This document shows positions 6,920 through 11,658 of a stretch of DNA of 11,658 bases, in pieces (position 1 is the stretch's first letter; every line of letters starts with the position of its first letter). Made by a program: the position numbers and the translations under genes. Where the stretch lies: positions 15,805 through 27,462 of the forward strand of contig DJWJ01000013.1 in NCBI GenBank assembly GCA_002440965.1, read 5' to 3'. This stretch comes from Candidatus Omnitrophica bacterium UBA6233. Its GTDB lineage: Bacteria; Omnitrophota; Gorgyraeia; Gygaellales; Profunditerraquicolaceae. The notes beneath the pieces are model-generated. The model had not been told where the DNA came from. It did not search any database and saw only the letters and a list, made by a program, of their open reading frames with translations.

Positions 6920-7630
6920 ATGCGTTTAGGCGTAAATATAGATCATGTAGCTACTCTAAGGGAAGCAAGAGGGGGACTCGAACCGGAGCCTGTTTTAGCT
7001 GCGCTTATAGCTGAAGCTAACGGGGCAGATGCGATAGTCGCGCATTTAAGAGAAGACCGCAGGCATATTAAAGAAAACGACATTGTCTTATTAAAATCCG
7101 TTATTAAAACACGGTTTAACCTTGAAATGTCGGTGGCTCCTGAAATTGTGGACATCGCTTGTAAAGTTAAGCCTGATCAGGTAACATTAGTTCCTGAAAA
7201 ACGGCAGGAATTGACTACGGAAGGCGGTTTAGACGTAGCTCTAAATCAGAAAAAAATAAGAGGCGCCGTCAAACGACTAGCAGATGCGGGTATCGAAGTA
7301 AGCTTATTTATTGATCCTCTAAGAAAACAGATCAAAGCTGCAAAATTAAGCGGAGCCAATATGGTTGAATTTCATACCGGTTCTTATGCAAACGCAAGAA
7401 ATAAAAATAAGGAAAACCGGCTTTTGGGAAATTTAAGATCAGCGGTTAATCTGGCAAAAAAGCTTGAGTTACAGGTTTATGCCGGACATGGTCTAAATTA
7501 CAATAATGTTTCAAGAGTAGCCGGAATAAGCAATATTGAAGAATTGAATATTGGGCATTCTATAATTTCCCGGGCGGTATTCGTTGGATTAGGCAGGGCC
7601 GTTAAAGAAATGAAAGACTTGATTAAATAG
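6920..7630 (+). CDS. pdxJ: Pyridoxine 5'-phosphate synthase
   Basis: PdxJ makes pyridoxine 5'-phosphate from 1-deoxyxylulose 5-phosphate and 3-amino-2-oxopropyl phosphate, the last ring-forming step of the DXP-dependent vitamin B6 route, in the cytosol. The 236-residue protein begins with the hallmark VNIDHVATLREARGG (5-19). It continues with HLREDRRHI (42-50), VPEKRQELTTEGGLDV (91-106), a barrel glutamate at 150 in VEFHTG, AGHGLNY (188-194) and NIGHSIISRAVF (210-221), which fits the phosphate-binding end. Length is normal (E. coli 243). It follows the CdaR-like peptide after four bases; only a weak GGGG precedes the ATG. The presence of PdxJ implies the PdxA/PdxJ pathway rather than PdxS/PdxT. 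Confidence 0.97.
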   Translation: MRLGVNIDHVATLREARGGLEPEPVLAALIAEANGADAIVAHLREDRRHIKENDIVLLKSVIKTRFNLEMSVAPEIVDIACKVKPDQVTLVPEKRQELTTEGGLDVALNQKKIRGAVKRLADAGIEVSLFIDPLRKQIKAAKLSGANMVEFHTGSYANARNKNKENRLLGNLRSAVNLAKKLELQVYAGHGLNYNNVSRVAGISNIEELNIGHSIISRAVFVGLGRAVKEMKDLIK

Positions 7631-7638
7631 CAATAGGT

Positions 7639-7680
7639 TTAATGTCAAATGACAAAACTCAAAGTTCAAAATAAATCCAA
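7639..7680 (+). repeat. Half-copy of the dispersed AT-rich palindromic repeat, upstream of acpS
   Basis: Starting at TTAATGTCAAATGACAAAAC (7639-7658), the sequence aligns without gaps to the left arm of the palindrome at 9167. By eye 35 of the first 40 bases match. It matches the reverse complement of that palindrome's right arm (ending 9296) at 33 of 40. It occupies most of the 65-base pdxJ-acpS gap and ends about 15 bases before the acpS ATG. Confidence 0.7.
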
Positions 7681-7695
7681 TTCAACAAATAAAAA

Positions 7696-8058
7696 ATGAT
7701 TTCAGGAACAGGTGTTGACATAACCGAAGTAAACCGCATAAGAAAAGCGGTAGAAAAATGGGGAAATACTTTCTTAAGCCGCGTGTTTACCGACGGAGAG
7801 CTAGTTAACGCTAAAACTCGCGGTAGTTTATATCAACATTTAGCGGGAAGGTTTGCCGCAAAAGAAGCGGTATTTAAAGCTTTGGGTGATGAGGAGTTAA
7901 ACTGGAAAGACATTGAAATTCTAAACGATAAGACGGGGAAGCCATCCTGTAAATTTCTAAACGCAAAGGGCGCAGGCATGGATGTAATCGTGTCGATATC
8001 GCACGTAAAAAATTATGCGGTTGCCAACGCAATTGTTACGAAGAAAACCCGAGAGTAA
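7696..8058 (+). CDS. acpS: Holo-[acyl-carrier-protein] synthase
   Basis: AcpS transfers the 4'-phosphopantetheine arm of coenzyme A to a serine of acyl carrier protein, making it active for fatty acid synthesis. The 120-residue product is the normal size. It has the N-terminal GTGVDI motif with the magnesium ligand D8, the GRFAAKEAVFKALG motif (51-64) with E57, and the C-terminal SISHVKNYAVA block (100-110). The start fits the family exactly, but no Shine-Dalgarno site precedes it; the upstream spacer is mostly a repeat element. Its last 44 bases (8015-8058) also encode the beginning of nnrD in another frame. acpS next to nnrD is a common arrangement in bacteria. Confidence 0.96.
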   Translation: MISGTGVDITEVNRIRKAVEKWGNTFLSRVFTDGELVNAKTRGSLYQHLAGRFAAKEAVFKALGDEELNWKDIEILNDKTGKPSCKFLNAKGAGMDVIVSISHVKNYAVANAIVTKKTRE

Positions 8059-8878
8059 TAAAGGCGACTACGGCCACATTTTTATTTTAGCCGGTTCCAT
8101 GAACTATTCAGGGGCAGCTGTTCTTTGCGCGCAAGCAGCTATGCGTTCCGGAGCCGGATCGGTCAGGTTGGGAATACCCAAAGGAATAAATAACGCGATA
8201 ATAAAAATAAAACCTGAAGAAGTAATGACTCTGCCTTTGCCGGAAACAAAGAGCGGATCGCTAAGCGGCAAGGCGTTTGATAAAATCAAAGTTTTTGTGA
8301 AAAAATTTGATATACTGGTTATAGGGCCGGGGTTAAGCCAAGACAAGGCGACACAGGCATTAACACGCAGAATAATAAGCGTTATAGATAAACCTATGAT
8401 TATCGACGCCGACGGCCTTAACGCTTTAGCCGGACATTTGAATATTTTACGAAAACCAAAGGCTAACAATAGAAGCTTAATTTTAACTCCGCATCCGGGA
8501 GAAATGGCCCGTTTATTGGGGATTACGGTAAATATTGTTCAAAAAAACAGGAAGGATATAGCCTGTAAATTTTCGCGGTGCCATAAATTAACTCTGATAC
8601 TAAAAGGACACAATACGATAGTTAGCGACGCTAAGGGTAAAATATATATCAACAGAACCGGTAATCCCGGAATGAGTTCAGCGGGAAGCGGGGATGTTTT
8701 AACCGGAATGATTTCCGCGTTTTTAGGACAAGGTTTAGATAGCTTTTCTTCCGCGAAATACGCGGTGTATTTGCATGGTTTAGCCGGTGATCTGGCGGCA
8801 AAAGAAAAAACGCAAATTTCCTTGATTGCTTCGGATATTATTGCTAAAATCCCTGAAGCAATCAAAAAAAGCAGTTAA
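8015..8878 (+). CDS. nnrD: ADP/ATP-dependent NAD(P)H-hydrate dehydratase
   Basis: NnrD repairs NAD(P)H damaged by hydration, using ADP or ATP to drive dehydration back to NAD(P)H. The ribokinase-like domain fills the 287 residues: KGDYGHIFILAGS (16-28), GAGSVRLGIP (46-55), GPGL (104-107), DADGLNAL (131-138), LTPHPGEMARLLG (157-169), LKGHNTIV (196-203) and the active-site NPGMSSAGSGDVLTG (217-231). The NnrE epimerase domain, fused in E. coli, is absent and must be encoded elsewhere. The ATG at 8015 lies inside acpS. It is preferred because the following RRKPESNKGDYGH matches the conserved start of the family; the next ATG (8099) would remove it. TTG codons at 8021 and 8033 are alternatives. 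The stop ends one base before tRNA-Thr. Confidence 0.94.
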   Translation: MRLPTQLLRRKPESNKGDYGHIFILAGSMNYSGAAVLCAQAAMRSGAGSVRLGIPKGINNAIIKIKPEEVMTLPLPETKSGSLSGKAFDKIKVFVKKFDILVIGPGLSQDKATQALTRRIISVIDKPMIIDADGLNALAGHLNILRKPKANNRSLILTPHPGEMARLLGITVNIVQKNRKDIACKFSRCHKLTLILKGHNTIVSDAKGKIYINRTGNPGMSSAGSGDVLTGMISAFLGQGLDSFSSAKYAVYLHGLAGDLAAKEKTQISLIASDIIAKIPEAIKKSS

Positions 8879-8879
8879 C

Positions 8880-8952
8880 GCCGGCGTAGCTCAGTTGGTA
8901 GAGCGTCTGTTTTGTAAACAGATGGTCGGGGGTTCGATTCCTCTCGCCGGCT
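8880..8952 (+). tRNA. tRNA-Thr(TGT)
   Basis: The cloverleaf folds with acceptor stem GCCGGCG (8880-8886) against CGCCGGC (8945-8951), D arm GCTC/GAGC, and anticodon stem TCTGT/ACAGA with loop TTTGTAA. The anticodon TGT at 8913-8915 reads ACA. The T arm is GGGGG with loop TTCGATT and CCTCT. The discriminator base is T8952. CCA is not encoded (TTT follows), so it must be added by CCA transferase. The gene starts one base after the nnrD stop, so it is probably processed from the operon transcript. Confidence 0.96.
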
Positions 8953-9012
8953 TTTATTAGAGAAATCAAAGGCAAAGGAAAGAGCTAAAACCAAGATTTT
9001 GTCATTTAAACT

Positions 9013-9026
9013 TTTAAATATGCGGG
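9013..9026 (+). repeat. Direct repeat copy 1 at the 5' edge of tRNA-Tyr
   Basis: TTTAAATATGCGGG at 9013-9026 recurs exactly at 9348-9361, at the 5' edge of tRNA-Gly. The sequences just upstream of both copies are also similar. In this copy GC precedes the first G of mature tRNA-Tyr. It may be a shared processing or transcription signal, or a trace of recombination between neighbouring tRNA genes. Confidence 0.55.
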
Positions 9027-9109
9027 TAGGTACCCAAGTGGCCAAAGGGGGCAGACTGTAAATCTGCTGCACTTGTGCTTCAGAGGTTCGAATCCTCTCC
9101 TGCCCACCA
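9024..9109 (+). tRNA. tRNA-Tyr(GTA)
   Basis: Acceptor stem GGGTAGG (9024-9030) pairs with CCTGCCC (9099-9105), with a G-T wobble. The anticodon stem GCAGA/TCTGC encloses CTGTAAA, giving anticodon GTA at 9058-9060. A long variable arm, as expected for bacterial tRNA-Tyr, precedes the T arm AGAGG-TTCGAAT-CCTCT. The discriminator is A9106 and CCA is encoded at 9107-9109. Confidence 0.97.
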
Positions 9110-9111
9110 TA

Positions 9112-9350
9112 AAAAAGTAAAAATTAAGAGTAAAAAAGGAAGGTCTTTATTTAAAAAACAAAAATCTTAATGACAAATGATAAAATTCAAAGGCCAAAAT
9201 AAATCCAAAACTCAAATATCAAAATCCGAAACCAAGGCTTTTGACATTTGTCATTTGTGCTTATTTTGAATTTTGAGCTTTGACCTTTGACATTAATAGT
9301 CTTGTTTTTATTTTCTAGTTTTACCTTTTGCATTTTAACTTTTGAACTTT
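9112..9350. repeat. Large imperfect palindrome filling the tRNA-Tyr to tRNA-Gly spacer
   Basis: The core has two 58-base arms, 9167-9224 and 9239-9296, around a 14-base centre (9225-9238). The left arm and the reverse complement of the right arm align without gaps, with 42 of 58 positions matching by eye; both begin TTAATG and end TCAAAA. Weaker mirrored similarity continues outward nearly to both tRNAs: AAAGTAAAAAT-like words on the left against the complement of ATTTTAACTTT on the right. The palindrome centre coincides with the middle of the inter-tRNA spacer. No coding capacity is seen. The left arm is related to the half-copy at 7639-7680. Confidence 0.75.
9287..9314 (+). promoter_or_regulatory. 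Possible promoter for tRNA-Gly within the palindrome right arm
   Basis: A perfect TTGACA (9287-9292) is followed after 16 bases by TATTTT (9309-9314, four of six). A start at about 9321 would lie some 36 bases before the mature tRNA-Gly. TTGAC-like words are part of the repeat sequence itself, so the match may be incidental. Confidence 0.25.
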
Positions 9351-9361
9351 AAATATGCGGG
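9348..9361 (+). repeat. Direct repeat copy 2 at the 5' edge of tRNA-Gly
   Basis: This is an exact second copy of TTTAAATATGCGGG (first at 9013-9026). Here the last five bases, GCGGG, are the start of mature tRNA-Gly. The copies lie 335 bases apart and bracket tRNA-Tyr together with the palindrome. Confidence 0.55.
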
Positions 9362-9430
9362 AGTAGTTCAGTGGTAGAACAATAGCCTTCCAAGCTATAT
9401 ATGGGGGTTCGATTCCCCTCTCCCGCTCCA
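9357..9430 (+). tRNA. tRNA-Gly(TCC)
   Basis: Acceptor stem GCGGGAG (9357-9363) pairs with CTCCCGC (9420-9426). The D arm is GTTC/GAAC, and the anticodon stem ATAGC/GCTAT encloses CTTCCAA, with anticodon TCC at 9389-9391. The T arm is GGGGG-TTCGATT-CCCCT. The discriminator is T9427 and CCA is encoded at 9428-9430. It is third in the Thr-Tyr-Gly order that in many bacteria precedes tuf; here a thymidylate synthase gene follows. Confidence 0.97.
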
Positions 9431-9485
9431 AAATCAGCTATAGAAACGTAACATATCAGTTAAAGATAGCGGGAAACTTATTTAT

Positions 9486-10235
9486 ATGAGCGAAAGACTA
9501 TTAAACCCAATATCTATCGATGCTTTCGATTTAGATGATGCTTGGTTCCAATGTTTATCTAAAATACTTGATCATGGGCATATCTACACCATAACTAAAG
9601 GTAGCTATGAAGGGCAAAAGCGTCTTGAGTTTGACTATTGTGTAGTGCGCGTAAAAAAACCAGCCCATCAGATTATTCCCATAATTCCGGAGGGGATGTC
9701 TATACCGGCGCCTACCGATATGGATTATATCCAGGGTTATTTAAGTTATTTAATGACGGGTGCCAAAACTGAAACCGAAGATTACACCTATGGAGAACGG
9801 CTAGTAAGCCCTACAATTAAAATTAAAGAAAAAGTGGATGGAAAGGAAATGTCCAAAGAAATGCCTTTGGATGTAAACCAGATTGAAGAAGTAATTAAGC
9901 TTTATAAGGAAAAGGGATTTGGCACAAATCAAGCAGTAATGGAAATCGGAATGCCCTCGGATATAAAATTAGTTGATCCTCCGTGCCTAAGAATTATCGA
10001 TACAAGAATTCGTTACGGCAAGCTGCATTTTATGTTGTATTTTCGTTCTTGGGACCTATGGGGAGGATTTCCTTCAAACCTCGGAGGGCTGCAATTGGTT
10101 AAGCAGTATATGGCGGAAGAGATCGGCGTTGAAGACGGAGAAATTATCGCAGCAAGCAAGGGATTGCACCTTTATGATTACGCTTGGGATTTAGCTAAGC
10201 TTAGGACAAATAAGCAAAATTTGGTTATACAGTAA
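9486..10235 (+). CDS. thyA: Thymidylate synthase, archaeal-like ThyA form
   Basis: The enzyme methylates dUMP to dTMP with methylene-tetrahydrofolate. The catalytic cysteine is C167 in PPCL (165-168). Relative to it, R187-S188-x-D190, N198 and H228-x-Y230 fall at exactly the spacings of E. coli ThyA (C146, R166-S167-x-D169, N177, H207-x-Y209). Asparagine at the N177 position indicates dUMP rather than dCMP as substrate. YGERL (102-106) fits the usual pre-catalytic YG motif. Overall similarity to bacterial ThyA is low. The FRSWDLWGGFPSNLGGLQ stretch (186-203) and the 249-residue length recall the short thymidylate synthases of methanogens. There is no clear Shine-Dalgarno site. Its stop shares one base with the start of the PilZ gene. 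A ThyA-family nucleotide hydroxymethylase is the main alternative. Confidence 0.82.
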   Translation: MSERLLNPISIDAFDLDDAWFQCLSKILDHGHIYTITKGSYEGQKRLEFDYCVVRVKKPAHQIIPIIPEGMSIPAPTDMDYIQGYLSYLMTGAKTETEDYTYGERLVSPTIKIKEKVDGKEMSKEMPLDVNQIEEVIKLYKEKGFGTNQAVMEIGMPSDIKLVDPPCLRIIDTRIRYGKLHFMLYFRSWDLWGGFPSNLGGLQLVKQYMAEEIGVEDGEIIAASKGLHLYDYAWDLAKLRTNKQNLVIQ

Positions 10236-10591
10236 TGGATAATCCAAATGAGCGCAGAGAATTCGTAAGGCTGGATTATGCTACACCGTTAGTTTACAAG
10301 ATTTGCAAGAAAGAAACTATTTCCAAATTGCTTGAAGGTTATACTTCTAATATAAGCCCTAACGGCCTCTTGTGTAATGTGCGGGAAAGCGTTAATCCTG
10401 ACGACATACTTTGGCTTTCTTTTGACCGAAGATTATTATCCATATGCGAAAAACTCGAAAAAAGAGTTTTTATTTACCAAAATGGCATTATTGGTAAAGT
10501 AGCAAGGGTTGAACCGAAAGGATCAGATAATTTTGATGTAGGATTAAAATTTATTACACGGGAAGAGCCGGGTTTTACAATCAGAATATGA
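10235..10591 (+). CDS. PilZ-domain protein (probable c-di-GMP receptor)
   Basis: The 118 residues form a single PilZ domain. The N-terminal RxxxR switch is R8-x-x-x-R12 within RREFVRLD, and the second c-di-GMP-binding motif (D/N)xSxxG is NISPNG (39-44). A VGLKF strand (102-106) is typical of the domain end. Both binding motifs are intact, so cyclic di-GMP binding is likely. No other domain, signal peptide or membrane segment is seen, so its output must come through protein-protein contact. The ATG overlaps the thyA stop (TAATG), and the stop overlaps the gpsA start by four bases, so all three are probably one coupled transcript. Nothing in the context shows which process it controls. Confidence 0.88.
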   Translation: MDNPNERREFVRLDYATPLVYKICKKETISKLLEGYTSNISPNGLLCNVRESVNPDDILWLSFDRRLLSICEKLEKRVFIYQNGIIGKVARVEPKGSDNFDVGLKFITREEPGFTIRI

Positions 10592-11589
10592 AGAATAAAC
10601 CTAATATAGTGATTTTGGGTGACGGCGGATGGGGAACTACGCTTGCTATACTTTTGTCGAAAAAGGGTTTTCCAGTCACTGTTTGGGGAGCTTTTGCCGA
10701 GAACATAACTAATATTAATAAAAAAAGGGTAAATGAAAAATTTTTACCCCAAATCAGGATTCCTAATGAAATAATATTTACCAGCGACTTAAAACACGCT
10801 ATCGAAAATAAGGACATCGTTGTTTTAGCGGTACCGTCACAGTATGTGCGCCCGGTTTTAGAAAATGTCCGAAAGGCCGGTTATCCGGTTGAGGCTATAT
10901 ATTTGAGTGTTACTAAAGGGATTGAAATCGGGAGCCTGAAGAGAATCTCAGAAATAATACATAGCGAATTGGGAAGAGTAAAATTAGCTGTTCTTTCCGG
11001 TCCCACGATTGCCTATGAAATCGCTCAATCTTTGCCTGCGGTAGCAGTAATTGCTTCAACTAATGAAAAGGTAAGAAAACTATTGCAGAGTATTTTTATA
11101 ACGGATAGATTTAGGATATACGCTAATAATGATATTATCGGTGTTGAGTTAGGCGGAAGCCTTAAAAATATTATCGCCATTGCTTGCGGTGTATCTGACG
11201 GGCTGGGTTTCGGAGCAAATACTAAAGCTGCGATTCTTGCGCGAGGTTTAGCTGAAATTTCGAGATTGGGTGTCGCTATGGGAGCGAGAGCAAATACCTT
11301 TAGCGGGATAAGCGGATTAGGAGACTTAGTTACTACCTGCATTAGCTCACACAGCCGTAACAGGTTTGTCGGAGAAGAAATCGGCAAAGGAAAAAGTTTA
11401 AAACAAATTTCCAGCCATATGCAAATGGTAGCCGAAGGAGTTCCTACCGCCAAAGGCGCCTACGCCTTGAGCCTAAAATATAAAGTAGATATGCCCATTA
11501 CCAAGGAAGTTTACAATATTCTTTATAAAAATAAACCCGCTGTCAAAGCCTTAAGAGACCTGATGTCGCGGGAAAGAAAAAACGAATAG
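10588..11589 (+). CDS. gpsA: NAD(P)-dependent glycerol-3-phosphate dehydrogenase
   Basis: GpsA reduces dihydroxyacetone phosphate to sn-glycerol 3-phosphate, the backbone for phospholipids, in the cytosol. The 333-residue length is typical. The Rossmann nucleotide-binding motif is GDGGWGTTLA (11-20), with the family motifs AVPSQ (81-85), SVTKGIE with the catalytic lysine K110, LSGPTIAYEIA (136-146), GGSLKNI with K193, GLGDL with D246 (243-247), and SRNRFVGEEIGKG (256-268), which binds substrate phosphate. The start is the ATGA overlapping the PilZ stop. Glycerol 3-phosphate made this way, together with AcpS-activated carrier protein, indicates a bacterial ester-lipid membrane. No terminator hairpin follows; only a T6 run and a tRNA. 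Confidence 0.97.
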   Translation: MKNKPNIVILGDGGWGTTLAILLSKKGFPVTVWGAFAENITNINKKRVNEKFLPQIRIPNEIIFTSDLKHAIENKDIVVLAVPSQYVRPVLENVRKAGYPVEAIYLSVTKGIEIGSLKRISEIIHSELGRVKLAVLSGPTIAYEIAQSLPAVAVIASTNEKVRKLLQSIFITDRFRIYANNDIIGVELGGSLKNIIAIACGVSDGLGFGANTKAAILARGLAEISRLGVAMGARANTFSGISGLGDLVTTCISSHSRNRFVGEEIGKGKSLKQISSHMQMVAEGVPTAKGAYALSLKYKVDMPITKEVYNILYKNKPAVKALRDLMSRERKNE

Positions 11590-11614
11590 GTTTTTTGGTT
11601 TCAATATGCAATAA

Positions 11615-11658
11615 CGGGGAGTAGCGCAGTTTGGCTAGCGCGTTTGAATGGGGTTCAA
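11615..11658 (+). tRNA. tRNA-Pro(GGG), 5' part only, cut by the window end
   Basis: CGGGGAG (11615-11621) is the 5' acceptor strand, with the leading C typical of tRNA-Pro. It is followed by TA, the D arm GCGC/GCGC, and the anticodon stem TTTGA (11643-11647) pairing with TCAA at the window end. The loop ATGGGGT gives anticodon GGG at 11650-11652. The T arm and 3' acceptor strand lie beyond the window. Confidence 0.88.

Noticed and set aside
8875..9072. A 65-codon open frame on the minus strand over tRNA-Thr and tRNA-Tyr
   Set aside because: It is the complement of two tRNA genes; such frames are a common false call.
9112..9350. CRISPR array or insertion sequence in the tRNA spacer
   Set aside because: There are no regularly spaced identical direct repeats with unique spacers, and no transposase frame; the structure is one imperfect palindrome.
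11025..11453. A 142-codon open frame on the minus strand inside gpsA
   Set aside because: It is a shadow of the conserved gpsA C-terminal half with no independent start signal or domain.
11590..11600. T6 run after gpsA as an intrinsic terminator
   Set aside because: No stem-loop precedes the T run, so terminator function is not supported.

Overview
The window is an AT-rich, densely packed bacterial chromosome segment of housekeeping genes with no phage, transposon or defence genes. Several features suggest an uncultivated bacterium of the Candidatus Omnitrophota type: the gene order ftsH-folP-cdaA-pdxJ-acpS-nnrD, an archaeal-like short thymidylate synthase, few Shine-Dalgarno sites, and AT-rich repeats in the intergenic spaces. 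This placement is inference from gene content and style; a marker-gene tree would settle it.

Layout. Bases 1-251 hold a small two-helix membrane protein whose true start may lie before the window. A hairpin with a T-rich tail follows, then a minus-strand polysaccharide flippase (375-1652). The flippase and tilS (1802-2767) diverge from a 149-bp region. In it, each gene has a candidate -10 box only 7 to 9 bases from its ATG and no Shine-Dalgarno site, as expected for leaderless mRNAs. A repeat-filled gap and a good sigma-70-type promoter (2927-2955) lead into the main operon.

Main operon (2994 to about 8952). The order is ftsH, folP with an extra N-terminal domain, cdaA, a 44-residue remnant or miniature of CdaR/YbbR, pdxJ, acpS, nnrD, and tRNA-Thr one base after the nnrD stop. 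It combines membrane proteolysis, folate synthesis, c-di-AMP signalling, PLP synthesis, acyl-carrier-protein activation and NAD(P)H-hydrate repair.

tRNA cluster. tRNA-Thr(TGT), tRNA-Tyr(GTA) and tRNA-Gly(TCC) keep the order seen upstream of tuf in many bacteria, but no tuf follows. The Tyr-Gly spacer is filled by a large imperfect palindrome with 58-bp arms. A related half-copy lies just upstream of acpS.

Right end. An overlapping set thyA - PilZ protein - gpsA (9486-11589) is followed by a tRNA-Pro(GGG) cut by the window end. Thymidylate synthase fits with the upstream folP because both belong to folate metabolism. GpsA supplies glycerol 3-phosphate for phospholipids.

No clearly new multi-gene system is visible. 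The most interesting items are the miniature CdaR-like peptide, the palindromic repeat family, the 44-base acpS/nnrD coding overlap and the apparent leaderless divergent promoters.
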